Shown here: in pieces, positions 7,212-16,201 of the stretch
How the letters are laid out: each line of letters opens with the position of its first letter
Position numbering within the stretch: position 1 is the first letter of the stretch
Made by a program: the position numbers and the translations under genes
Assembly (NCBI RefSeq): GCF_965208895.1
Contig: NZ_OZ242363.1
Coordinates: 4,030,001-4,094,000, forward strand
Origin: Poriferisodalis sp965208895
GTDB lineage: Bacteria; Actinomycetota; Acidimicrobiia; Acidimicrobiales; Poriferisodalaceae
Length of the DNA stretch: 64,000 bases
Direction of reading: 5' to 3'
Notes under the pieces: generated by a model
The model's input: only the letters and a program-made list of their open reading frames with translations
The model's database searches: none
What the model was told of the DNA's origin: nothing

Positions 7212-10200
7212 CGGCGGGCAGCCTGATTCCGCGCACCTGCACCGAGATCGTCACCGACGAGCGAGACAGTGCAGTCTTCGGCAAGCCCGAGCCGCTGAGC
7301 GCGTACCGCGATGTGCCGGCCTACGTGCTCCTCGGCGAACCTGGTGCCGGCAAGACGACCGAGTTCGAGCAGGAGTGCGCGGAATTAGGCGACGCAGCGG
7401 CGTATATCACGGCGCGTGAGTTTCGGCACGTCAGCGGCAACCGGCTGCAGCAGTTGACGGGAAGGATCCTGTACATCGACGGTCTCGACGAAACCCGCGC
7501 TGGCGGGACTCATGCATCTGACGCTGTCGACGAGATACAGGCGAGGCTCTTCGACCTGAACCAGCCCGCCTTCAGAATTTCCTGCCGAGTCGCCGATTGG
7601 TTCGGGCCTGTCGACCGGTCGCCGCTGAATCGGGCGTTACCTGATGGCCACATCACAACGCTGCAGCTTGACCCCTTGAGCAGAAGCGATGCGCGTCGGT
7701 GGCTGGAGGCTCACTCGTCGGCGACTGACGCTGTTGCGTTCCTGCTTGAGGCGTCCAGCCGGGGATTCGACTCGATGCTGGATTCCCCACAGATGCTGAA
7801 GTTCCTCTTCGAGTCTGTGGCTGGTGGCCACTGGCCTGACACGCGCTCCGAGGCATTTCGACGGGCATGTGAGCGGCTCGTTTCCGAAGCCAGAGACGAT
7901 CATCCACATGCAGCCGAGGTTGTCCCGACGCAGGAGGTCATGAACACCGCCGGCCGGGTGTGTGCTGCCCTGTTGCTGAGCGGAAGCGCAGGCATCGCAT
8001 TCGGTTCCAACACTCGGAGCAGGGACTTCGTCGCTGCTTCCGTCATGGCGGCGGGCCTAGCGACAATCACCGGGATGTCTGCGAACGAGTTGCGGCCGGT
8101 GATAGCCACCGGTCTCTTCAGGAGCGCTGGCGACCAGTGTTACGAGCCTGTCCACAGGCAAGTGGCCGAGTACCTCGGAGCAGAGCATCTGTCGGACCTC
8201 ATTGGGCGTGGGGTCGTGTCCGCCGGACGAGTGTGTGCCGCCATGATGAGTCCTGTCGACAGCAGAGTCGTCACGGACATGAGAGGGCTAGCTGCGTGGC
8301 TCGGGACGCACTCGAAAGCCGCACGCAATTCGCTGCTTGAGGCTGACCCTGTCGGGGCTGCGTTGTACGGCGACATTTCCGATTGGCCGGTCGAAGATCG
8401 TCGAACGCTCTTGGATTGTCTCGTCTCACAAGCGCGGCCGGATGACCTCTGGGGGGTGACATGGTTCGACGCAGCCGAGCACCGATACCGGGATGCGACG
8501 GCGTGGAGCTTCCGAAGCCTCTGTAAGCCGGACATGACGCCGAGCGTCGGCGAGATCCTCGACGTCGATAGACGCAACGATGTTCCCGAGCACATCCGAG
8601 AACTCCTGCTCCGAGCCTTGTCAGAAGCTGAGGGCGGCTGGTTGGAGGAGCTGTCCATTCTCCTCCCACGTATCCGCCAAGTCGCCCTTGACGTGACGAC
8701 TCAACCCGATGTCCGGCTTGCCGGATTGCTTGCGTTCGCAAGAATCGAACCCTCGTTGTCCGGGGTGGCGACGACTTTGAGTGAAGCACTCAACGCCGTT
8801 CGCGACGGGAGAATTGCCGACCCAGATGACCGGATCGGGGGTTCGTTGCTGCGTCTCCTGTATCCGAAGTCGATCGCGCCGAGCGGAGTCTGGGCCTACG
8901 CATCTCTCCTTCGCCGAGGGGCCGTCGTAGGCGAGGGCTGGATGTTCTGGCGACACATACTGTGCGACGAGACCCCCGTCGATGTGCTGGCGAATCTGCT
9001 GGACAGCTTCGCCGACGACGCGGAGCGACTGTGGCCGATCTTGGCGAGTGCATTTGCGGAAGAACTGCCTTGGAAGTTGCTTGCTCGCGCGGTGCATGAG
9101 ATCGGGCACCAGATCGAGGCAGCTCGGCTCTATCGCTGGTTAGCCGGGGTCGTCGCCAATCACGCACGAGGGACAGGGCACTCAGATGAGACGGCCGAGC
9201 TACCGGCGTGGCTCGCAGCGAACGACCAGATCACGCTCGAGTTGTGCAGCATTTGGATCGCTCGGTCAGTCGACGATGAGATGGGCCTCGACGAGCGGCA
9301 CGTCCTCGGTCATCTGCTGCTGAGCTCAGCTCCGCCGAACTTCATTGAGTGGTGTGCGCAGCAGGCTCGTGCGCGGGCAGCAACAGATTGGAGCTTTGCC
9401 TGTGCCTGCGTTGAAACGCCAATCCGCCACCGATATTGGATCGGTGACATGAGAGATGCCGTGATCGAACGGCTGAGATCTGAACTGATATCCAGCCCAC
9501 TGCTGCTGCGGCACTTAGACGAGTATCTCGTGCCGGCTCCTGCACAGAAGGAGTTCGCCGAGCGGGAGCGCAGGCATCAACAAGAGATCGATGAGATCAG
9601 GGCTGGGCACGAACGCGACCGGCAGCAGCGGCAGTCTGATTGGGCGGCATACCTGAGCGAGCACGTTGACCAACTCCGTTCCAACACCTTCGCGGCACGC
9701 GATCTGCACGCTCTGGCATGGGCCTACTTCGGGCATCTTCCCGAAGCGCCCGAGGACGCGACGCCTCGTGAGCGGATCGCCAGGATGATCGGCAACGACA
9801 CCGAGATCCTCGATGCTGTAATGAGCGCACTGCGAAATGCGCCGCTTCGAGACGACCTGCCGACGGCGGAACGCACGGCTGCGCTGGCTGCGGAATCGAA
9901 GCACGACTGGCTCGTATATCCCGTTCTCGCTGGTATGGACCTGCGTGAGGGCACCTTGCAAATTGACGACTCGCGCTTCAGTGAAGACAGGCGCCGCGAT
10001 GTGGTAGCCATCTATGCCTCGCACGGCCGGGCGGCGTACCAGTTAAAGCAGCGTCCTGCATGGCCGGTGCGTTGGTTGCGATCTAACCCGCGCTTGGTCC
10101 TCGATGTATGCCATCGATCTGCTGTCGCAGCCATCAAGCATGGTGGCACTCACCTCTCGATGCTGGACTGGCTTGATGAGGTTGACCAATTCGATGACGA

Positions 10201-11407
10201 GCTGCACGACTTTCGATTGCGCTTGCTGAAATCGATCTCCGTCCGATTGCCAGTCGCCCAATTGCAAGTCGTGGACAGGCTTCTGCACTGCATCGCGGAC
10301 CACCCCGACAGGGCAGCGCTAGGAAAATTGGTCGATCAGAAGCTCCGAGCGACGAGCATGACCGACGGGCAGCGGGTCCGTTGGCTTGCCCTAGATGTGA
10401 TCATGCATGGCGGGGACGCGCTGGGAACGCTTGACGAGTTCATCGACGCCAACGAGAAGCGCCCGCAGCATCTGGCTGCATTGCTGAGCGCCCCGTACCG
10501 TCGGAGCAGAGGGATCGTTGATCGGCTGCTCGGCAGTGAGCCGATCCCGACGCTTCGCACGCTGGTGAGCGTGATCGGTCGTCACTTCCCGCCGCGAGAA
10601 TGGAGGGGCGGCGAGGTCGTCAGCATCGGTCCAGCCGGCGAGATGTCGGACCTCGTCGGCCGATGGATCGATGAACTCGGCGCGCAAGCAGTCGAAGAAG
10701 CTGGCGCTGCTCTCGATGCCCTGATTGCGGACGAGAGAATGAGCGCTTGGCACGATTCGCTGGAATTCGTCCGCGACAAGCAGCATCGATTGAGGCGAGA
10801 CGCTTCGTACTCGCCCCTGAGCGTCACCGAGGTACTCGACTTGTTGCGCAATGGTCCCCCGGCGAACGTTGCCGACCTGCACGCCCTGCTCTGCGACCAT
10901 CTGCGCGACCTTGGCCGGGATGTCCGCGGCAACAACGCTGACCTTTGGCGTCAGTTCTGGGCCGACGACCACAAGTCGCCGCCGGAGCGGGCCAAGCATG
11001 AGAACAGCTGTCGCGACGCGCTGCTGGAAATGATGCGAAACCGATTGCCAGAACGCGTCGATGCCCAGCCGGAGGGGCACTACGCCGCTGACCGTCGTGC
11101 TGACATTCGCGTCTCGTTCAGCAACTTCAACATCCCTGTCGAGATCAAGAAGAACTCCCACAAGGATCTGTGGACCGCAATCGAGGAACAGCTCATCGCC
11201 AAGTACACGAGCGACCCTGACACTGGCGGGTACGGCATCTACCTGGTGCTCTGGTTCGGCTCAGACATCGATGGGTACCGGGGTCACCCCACCCATGGCG
11301 ACCGCCCAGAGACTCCCGATGAACTCGAACGCCTGCTCAATGAGTCGTTAAGCCACGAGCAGCGTCGAAGGATCAGCGTCGTCGTGCTCGATGTAACCAA
11401 GCCATGA
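7208..11407 (+). CDS. Giant NACHT/STAND-like NTPase with C-terminal PD-(D/E)XK nuclease signature
   Basis: A 1399-residue protein of no named family. Near the N-terminus is a NACHT-like NTPase with Walker A GEPGAGKTT (43-51) and Walker B ILYIDGLDE (87-95). The paired acidic residues after the hydrophobic strand are typical of STAND proteins. A long, mostly helical middle (about 200-1250) could hold sensor repeats, with a charged segment near 780-800 that may be coiled coil. At the C-terminus are D1299 (ADIRV), E1312-x-K1314 (VEIKK) and a following EEQLIAKY, the order of a PD-(D/E)XK nuclease. Sensor-plus-nuclease architecture is that of bacterial STAND anti-phage proteins (Avs-like). Here the nuclease is C-terminal and a DUF4143 ATPase is coupled upstream. 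Defence function is inferred. Confidence 0.75.
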   Translation: MTAGSLIPRTCTEIVTDERDSAVFGKPEPLSAYRDVPAYVLLGEPGAGKTTEFEQECAELGDAAAYITAREFRHVSGNRLQQLTGRILYIDGLDETRAGGTHASDAVDEIQARLFDLNQPAFRISCRVADWFGPVDRSPLNRALPDGHITTLQLDPLSRSDARRWLEAHSSATDAVAFLLEASSRGFDSMLDSPQMLKFLFESVAGGHWPDTRSEAFRRACERLVSEARDDHPHAAEVVPTQEVMNTAGRVCAALLLSGSAGIAFGSNTRSRDFVAASVMAAGLATITGMSANELRPVIATGLFRSAGDQCYEPVHRQVAEYLGAEHLSDLIGRGVVSAGRVCAAMMSPVDSRVVTDMRGLAAWLGTHSKAARNSLLEADPVGAALYGDISDWPVEDRRTLLDCLVSQARPDDLWGVTWFDAAEHRYRDATAWSFRSLCKPDMTPSVGEILDVDRRNDVPEHIRELLLRALSEAEGGWLEELSILLPRIRQVALDVTTQPDVRLAGLLAFARIEPSLSGVATTLSEALNAVRDGRIADPDDRIGGSLLRLLYPKSIAPSGVWAYASLLRRGAVVGEGWMFWRHILCDETPVDVLANLLDSFADDAERLWPILASAFAEELPWKLLARAVHEIGHQIEAARLYRWLAGVVANHARGTGHSDETAELPAWLAANDQITLELCSIWIARSVDDEMGLDERHVLGHLLLSSAPPNFIEWCAQQARARAATDWSFACACVETPIRHRYWIGDMRDAVIERLRSELISSPLLLRHLDEYLVPAPAQKEFAERERRHQQEIDEIRAGHERDRQQRQSDWAAYLSEHVDQLRSNTFAARDLHALAWAYFGHLPEAPEDATPRERIARMIGNDTEILDAVMSALRNAPLRDDLPTAERTAALAAESKHDWLVYPVLAGMDLREGTLQIDDSRFSEDRRRDVVAIYASHGRAAYQLKQRPAWPVRWLRSNPRLVLDVCHRSAVAAIKHGGTHLSMLDWLDEVDQFDDELHDFRLRLLKSISVRLPVAQLQVVDRLLHCIADHPDRAALGKLVDQKLRATSMTDGQRVRWLALDVIMHGGDALGTLDEFIDANEKRPQHLAALLSAPYRRSRGIVDRLLGSEPIPTLRTLVSVIGRHFPPREWRGGEVVSIGPAGEMSDLVGRWIDELGAQAVEEAGAALDALIADERMSAWHDSLEFVRDKQHRLRRDASYSPLSVTEVLDLLRNGPPANVADLHALLCDHLRDLGRDVRGNNADLWRQFWADDHKSPPERAKHENSCRDALLEMMRNRLPERVDAQPEGHYAADRRADIRVSFSNFNIPVEIKKNSHKDLWTAIEEQLIAKYTSDPDTGGYGIYLVLWFGSDIDGYRGHPTHGDRPETPDELERLLNESLSHEQRRRISVVVLDVTKP

Positions 11408-11495
11408 GGTCGCACCGCTGCGCGAGACTGCGCCGTTGACGGCGAGGCTGCGGGCTGGCACGGCGAGCGGCGCGCCCATGACGACCGGGGTGAAG

Positions 11496-12995
11496 ATGAA
11501 CGACGCGACTGCGCTGGCCGAACAGGTGAGGGTTGGCGAGACCGACGCTGCGACGACGGTTGAAGAGGCCATCGCTCGTTGCGAACAGATCAACTCGACG
11601 ATCAACGCGATCGTCGAGCAGACATTTGAGTCAGCGCAACAACGGGCTGCGCAACATGACGCAGCACGAGAACTGGCCGCCGAGTCCTCGGGCCGCAGAG
11701 CCCATGACGGGCTGCTTGCCGGCGTGCCGATCGCGCTGAAGGACCTGTTCTGCCCGGCCGCGGGCGAGCCGGGTTACCAGGGCAATCGCCGGTTGGCGGA
11801 ACTGGACTACCGCTATCCCGAGACCGGGGCAGTCGCTCGCCGGTTGGCCGAAGCGGGTGCTATCAGCATCGGGCACTCGCACAGCCCCGAGCTCGGCGGC
11901 GGCCAGTGCCCCGCTGCTGCCGAGACGCATCTCTACGGGCCCACGCGCAACCCGTGGAACACCGACCACACCGTGCTGGGCTCCAGCGGCGGTGCAGCAG
12001 CAGCGGTTGCCGCAGGCATCGTGCGCATCGCCCACGCCAGCGACGGCGGCGGCTCGATCCGCATTCCCGCCAGCGCCAACGGTCTGGTCGGTCTCAAACC
12101 TTCTCGGGGGCGGATCTCCAACGCCCCCGCCGGGGAGGCCTGGGGAGGCGGCACCACTGACGGTGCCGTTGCCCTCACGGTGCGCGACGCCGCGCTGGCG
12201 CTCGATGTGCTCGCCGGCCCCGAGCCCGGCGATCCCTACGTGCCGGCGCATCGGGCGCCGCCAGCCGGCTACGTCGCCGAAGTCGGCCAGGACCCGGGCG
12301 AGCTGCGTATCGGGGTGAGCTCTACCATCCCCTTCGAAGACACCGACCCGCTGTGCACGCAGGCCACCGACGCCGCGGCCGGCCTGCTCGACGGCCTCGG
12401 CCACCGGGTAGAGGCAGCGCTGCCCGCGCCGATGGCAACCAACGACTACATGTACGACTACGTGCGCATCATGCGCGCCAGCGCAACGGCAACACTGCGG
12501 TCATTCGAAGGCGTGCTGGGCCGACCGTGGGCCGAAGACGACGTCGAGCCGGTCGCATGGATCAACTACCAGCGCGGCGCCAAGATCAGCGCGCCAGACG
12601 TGCTGGCCAGCCGGGAGCGCCTGCACCAGTTCACCCGCCGGATCGTGCAGTGGTGGAACGAGGTGCCAGGGCAAGGCGACGGCTTCGACCTGCTGCTGAC
12701 CCCAACGCTCGGCGTCGTCCCGCCGCGCGTCGGTCATCTCGTCGAGGGCGACGAGCGCACGCTGACCAGACGGCTGGCCAAGGTCACCCCGTACCTGCCG
12801 CAGTTCAACGTCAGCGGCCAGCCCGCCGTCTCGGTGCCGTTGGGAACGCCCGAAGGCATGTCACCCGAGGGCCTGCCCATCGGGGTGCACCTCGTCGCCG
12901 CACCCGGCCGTGAGGACGTGCTGCTGCGGGTTGCCGCCCAGATGGAACAGGCCGCGCCCTGGTCGCTGCGCCGACCGCCCATCCACGTCGCCTGA
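11496..12995 (+). CDS. Amidase (amidase signature family)
   Basis: A 499-residue amidase-signature hydrolase. The catalytic Lys lies in GVPIALKDLF. The glycine-serine-rich core GSSGGAAAAVAAG holds the nucleophile-side serines, with DGGGSIRIPAS completing the Ser-cisSer-Lys triad. The C-terminal half has the usual LLTPTLG and FNVSGQPAVSVPLG segments. Members cleave carboxamides, including cyclic or aryl amides; the substrate here is unknown. Three in-frame starts exist (11436, 11478, 11496); the last gives the family's usual N-terminus. It lies 88 bases after the giant NTPase and is convergent with the exporter gene, and nothing suggests it belongs to the defence operon. Confidence 0.85.
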   Translation: MNDATALAEQVRVGETDAATTVEEAIARCEQINSTINAIVEQTFESAQQRAAQHDAARELAAESSGRRAHDGLLAGVPIALKDLFCPAAGEPGYQGNRRLAELDYRYPETGAVARRLAEAGAISIGHSHSPELGGGQCPAAAETHLYGPTRNPWNTDHTVLGSSGGAAAAVAAGIVRIAHASDGGGSIRIPASANGLVGLKPSRGRISNAPAGEAWGGGTTDGAVALTVRDAALALDVLAGPEPGDPYVPAHRAPPAGYVAEVGQDPGELRIGVSSTIPFEDTDPLCTQATDAAAGLLDGLGHRVEAALPAPMATNDYMYDYVRIMRASATATLRSFEGVLGRPWAEDDVEPVAWINYQRGAKISAPDVLASRERLHQFTRRIVQWWNEVPGQGDGFDLLLTPTLGVVPPRVGHLVEGDERTLTRRLAKVTPYLPQFNVSGQPAVSVPLGTPEGMSPEGLPIGVHLVAAPGREDVLLRVAAQMEQAAPWSLRRPPIHVA

Positions 12996-13123
12996 GGACT
13001 CGGGCAGGTAGGCACAGACGCTGAAATTGGGGTGACGGCAGGAGACCCTGCGAACTCGCGGCCTGACTGATTGCAGGAGCGAAGGGTCGTGCCATCACGC
13101 GGGCGCATAAGCCCGCCCCGCCC

Positions 13124-14059
13124 TTACTTCAGCTTCGTGCGGGACTGGTCGAGCACCACCGCGGCGAGCGCGAACATCACCACCGCCATGCCGAGGAATT
13201 GCCACGGCGTTACCTGGTCGCCCAAGAACACCCAGGCCATCAACGTGCTGGTGACGGGGATGGCCAGCGTCATCGTGGAGCCCAGCCACGACGGGATCCG
13301 CACCAGCGACCAGTTCATGAGCATGTGGCTGGCGAGTCCCGGCCCGATGGCCATGATTCCCAGCCACAGCCACGCCCCTGATGACGGCCAGTCGAACACC
13401 TGCCCCGAGGCGAGCGCGAACGGCGTTGCCACCAGCGAGCACACCAGCGCGCTGCCGCCCGTGTACTGCGCTGCTGCGATCTTCTGCGTGCTGAGCTTCG
13501 AGCACACGAAGTAGCCCGTCCAGGCGAACAGGGCGCCGAAGGCCAGCAGGTCGCCGTACACGCTCCACTCCGAGAGCCCCGAAGAGCCCACCACCACGAT
13601 CACGATGCCGCTGATCGCCACCAGCGCCAGGCCCCAATGGCGACGACCCGGCTGCTCGTCGAAGATCCGTGGCGCCAGAAAGAGCATGAGCAACGGCTGC
13701 AGCGATGCCACCACTGTGGCATTGGCCACCGTGGTCAGCCGCAGAGCGACGAAGAACAGCATGATGTCGAACGCCAGCGAGAACCCGCCCCAGAACGAGA
13801 TCTTGATCGAAGCCAGCCGCAGCGGGGTGCGGCTCGCCCACAGGAACAGCGCGACCAGGCCCGTGTAGAGCCACATTCGCCAGAACACGACAGCCAGCGG
13901 CCCGAGCTCGGAGATGCCCTTGGAGATCACGCCCGAAGCCGCCCAGCCCACCATCGCCACAGCGGCGGCGGGCACACCGAGCGCACGTTCGGACAGCGCG
14001 GGTGCGCCGCGCCCCCCGTACGGCGCCCCCGGCGCCGCCCCCGATCCGTTGTCGGCCAT
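13124..14059 (-). CDS. EamA-type drug/metabolite exporter
   Basis: A 311-residue integral membrane protein of the drug/metabolite transporter superfamily. Two EamA halves of five transmembrane helices each are apparent. The first half has AMVGWAASGVISKGI and FWRMWLYTGLVALFLW, and the second half LLAFGALFAWTGYFVCSKL and ending LGMAVVMFALAAVVL. Each half has the family's conserved PLLMLF/PVTSTLMAW turn (residues around 120 and 265). It is convergent with the amidase. Substrate cannot be predicted. The gap 14060-14226 beyond its start holds nothing I recognise. Confidence 0.85.
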   Translation of the reverse strand: MADNGSGAAPGAPYGGRGAPALSERALGVPAAAVAMVGWAASGVISKGISELGPLAVVFWRMWLYTGLVALFLWASRTPLRLASIKISFWGGFSLAFDIMLFFVALRLTTVANATVVASLQPLLMLFLAPRIFDEQPGRRHWGLALVAISGIVIVVVGSSGLSEWSVYGDLLAFGALFAWTGYFVCSKLSTQKIAAAQYTGGSALVCSLVATPFALASGQVFDWPSSGAWLWLGIMAIGPGLASHMLMNWSLVRIPSWLGSTMTLAIPVTSTLMAWVFLGDQVTPWQFLGMAVVMFALAAVVLDQSRTKLK

Positions 14060-14226
14060 GTGCGTGCTCCAGCCCCGCCGTTCCAGCTAGCAAGTCACGG
14101 CCGCGGGAATGCCGAGCCGACCCCATGAAGCGCTGCGCGGAAGACTACGCCCCGGCGAGCAGGCGAGTGCGGTGCTGCAATTGCCGACCTCCCACGCGAG
14201 ATGCGCTCCACAGCGCGTGCCAGCAA

Positions 14227-14733
14227 TCAGCTGTAGGCCGTGAGCTCTTGGTCCAAGCTCCATACTTGGGCGCTCGTGTACTGCGTTCCCCGGAGGAATT
14301 GGTCACGCTCTACGAGAAGGGCGACATCGCCGGTGCCGAGACGACCGTCGCCGATGAGCGTCACCAGATCGGAACCGGTCGAGTTACCGTCAAGTAGTTC
14401 CTGAATGAACTGCTGGTCCATGGTCACCGCACGAATGATCCACGGAGGATCAGCGTCGTGTGCCGCACGAATGATCCACGGAGGATCAGCGTCGTGTGCC
14501 GCCCGAAGGACCTCTTTGAGTCGCTCAGCGAGTTTCCGGCGGTTGGACGACTGCTGAGCGATCCGATTGCCGACCTCCACAATCGCCGTTACCGGAATGA
14601 CGAACTGTTGACCGGCGGCAATCCGTTCCTCGAATTGTTCCGCTGTCTCGCGTGCCGCAGCGTCGCCATCTATGCCGATGAGGCGCATCAGCACCGAGCT
14701 GTCGACAAAGACCACCGTTGTGCGGACGGGCAC
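14227..14733 (-). CDS. PIN-domain protein with internal 12-residue duplication
   Basis: A 168-residue PIN-fold protein, a likely metal-dependent ribonuclease. Acidic residues are placed in VVFVDSSVLM, AIVEVGNRI and GTGDVALLVERD, consistent with an active site. In the middle, RAAHDADPPWII occurs twice in tandem from an exact 36-bp duplication (14428-14499). This makes the protein longer than usual and places the insert in the helical region of the fold. The GTG start is 3 bases after the stop of the upstream AAA ATPase, so the two form an operon. No RHH or AbrB antitoxin is present. ATPase plus nuclease pairing suggests a defence or toxin module (inference). Confidence 0.75.
   Translation of the reverse strand: MPVRTTVVFVDSSVLMRLIGIDGDAAARETAEQFEERIAAGQQFVIPVTAIVEVGNRIAQQSSNRRKLAERLKEVLRAAHDADPPWIIRAAHDADPPWIIRAVTMDQQFIQELLDGNSTGSDLVTLIGDGRLGTGDVALLVERDQFLRGTQYTSAQVWSLDQELTAYS
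14428..14499. repeat. Exact 36-bp tandem duplication inside the PIN gene
   Basis: Units 14428-14463 and 14464-14499 are identical over all 36 bases and preserve the reading frame, adding 12 residues. The absence of any mismatch indicates a recent event. Copy number could vary by slippage without shifting the frame. Confidence 0.9.
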
Positions 14734-14736
14734 CGA

Positions 14737-16044
14737 TCAGAGCCCAAGTACATCGACGAGCGAACGCTGCTGCGCTGGCATGTGTTCACGCGGTCGCAGT
14801 CGATCCCGAATTGCCGAAGTTCCCAGCGGCCCACCGCCGATCACCTCGAAGTAGTCAGGGAAGTCGGTAAGGCGCGTGGACTGCGTCCATCCATCCGAAT
14901 CGCGGCTGCAGACGATGACTCCTTCGTGATCTTCGCCCTCCAACGCATCGAGAATGGCAGGGCTGTGAGTTGTCGCCAAGGTCCGCGCCCCAGTACGAGC
15001 GGCCGACTTGAGTCGGCCGAGCAGCAACTCGACTTGCGACGGGTGCAAGCCGTTCTCAAGCTCTTCGACTACCAACAGCCGAGAATCCGGTCCCGAGCCT
15101 GCCGACTCATCGTCGACAGGTCGAGCCTCGAGCAGCGCCGCTGCAATGGCGAGAAAACGCAGGGTGCCGTCGCTCATGAGGCGCGCAGGGATGGGATGCG
15201 ATTCATCGCCGATCCGTTCGTGAATCGTCGTCATCACATCCCCGAGATCGCTGCTGACGACGCCCAGATCGGCAACTTGAGCCTCCGAGAGAGACCGCGT
15301 CATCTCGAACAAGGCCCGACGTGCTCCGTCCTCGCGCATCAGGCTCGCGAGCACTGCGGAGAGGTTCTCGGCATTCCGGCGAAGTCGAGTGTCCCTCTCG
15401 GGTACGTATTCGCGCATCTGCTGCGGAATGGGGTCGAGAATGAAGATCCCGCGAAGCGCCGCGAGCATGTGTTCGGCAACTCTGTGAATGTGCCGACCCG
15501 CCTGCGATGTCGCGGGCACTCGAGTGGCCACCTGCGTCGTCAGCAGTTGCGTCGCCCGAAATGTCGCTGCTGGGTTCGGACCCTGCTTGCGATTGTCCCA
15601 GCGGGCATCGATGTCGCCCGAGTCCTTCCGGGGCGCATCTGTCTTGAGCAAGTCTTGAGCTTCGCCATGACGCGGGTCGCCGACGCGTTGTGTCCAGAGC
15701 CGTTCTCGCACGATCTGAACGCTTGGCCGAACAGAGACATGAACAGTCAGGTGGTAGATCTTGCGGTCGATTCTGGCGGCACAGCCGATCTTGAAAATGT
15801 CGTCTCCGACGGGTGCGCATCCTTCGGATCCGCCTCGCACGAGCGGCCCGTCACGACCGCCATCGAGCGCATCTCGGACAGTCATGCCGCTCGCAAGGGC
15901 CGACAGCACCGCCGCAGCGTCGATGACGTTCGACTTGCCGCTGCCATTACGACCGACAAGCAGTGTCAGCGGCCCGAGACGGATGTGGGCCTTCCGCAGG
16001 CTCTTGAACGCTGGCAGCCTCAGTTGCTCCAGCGTGGCAGCCAT
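14737..16044 (-). CDS. AAA-family ATPase (OLD/AAA_21-like, RecF/SMC-type)
   Basis: A 435-residue ABC-type ATPase. Walker A is GRNGSGKS (31-38) after LPAFKSLRKAHIRLGPLTLLV. A signature-like MSDGTLRFLAIAAAL, Walker B LLVVEELENGLHP and H-loop ATTHSPAILDALE follow in order, as in AAA_15/AAA_21 ATPases found in OLD, Gabija, PARIS and retron-associated systems. No TOPRIM domain is attached. The ATG at 16044 begins MAATLEQL, matching the family N-terminus; upstream in-frame codons look non-coding. It is followed by the PIN gene and divergent from the hsdM operon across a 157-bp promoter region. Acting as sensor or activator for the PIN nuclease is inferred. Confidence 0.82.
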   Translation of the reverse strand: MAATLEQLRLPAFKSLRKAHIRLGPLTLLVGRNGSGKSNVIDAAAVLSALASGMTVRDALDGGRDGPLVRGGSEGCAPVGDDIFKIGCAARIDRKIYHLTVHVSVRPSVQIVRERLWTQRVGDPRHGEAQDLLKTDAPRKDSGDIDARWDNRKQGPNPAATFRATQLLTTQVATRVPATSQAGRHIHRVAEHMLAALRGIFILDPIPQQMREYVPERDTRLRRNAENLSAVLASLMREDGARRALFEMTRSLSEAQVADLGVVSSDLGDVMTTIHERIGDESHPIPARLMSDGTLRFLAIAAALLEARPVDDESAGSGPDSRLLVVEELENGLHPSQVELLLGRLKSAARTGARTLATTHSPAILDALEGEDHEGVIVCSRDSDGWTQSTRLTDFPDYFEVIGGGPLGTSAIRDRLRPREHMPAQQRSLVDVLGL

Positions 16045-16201
16045 AGCCACAAGCGTACTGATGTGCCGAACCGGCGGACTGAAGCCGACGCGGATCAGTT
16101 CCTGAATGCGGCGACACCCTGTCCGATTGATGTTCCCCTCATTACAGTCGCCGTCGGGCCAGGCCAGCCCAGACGGCCCAGCGGCACAGTCGGAGGATTG
16201 A

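Noticed and set aside
7208..11407. Classic Avs protein
   Set aside because: No N-terminal effector domain is visible and the nuclease signature is at the C-terminus, so the named Avs types do not fit directly.
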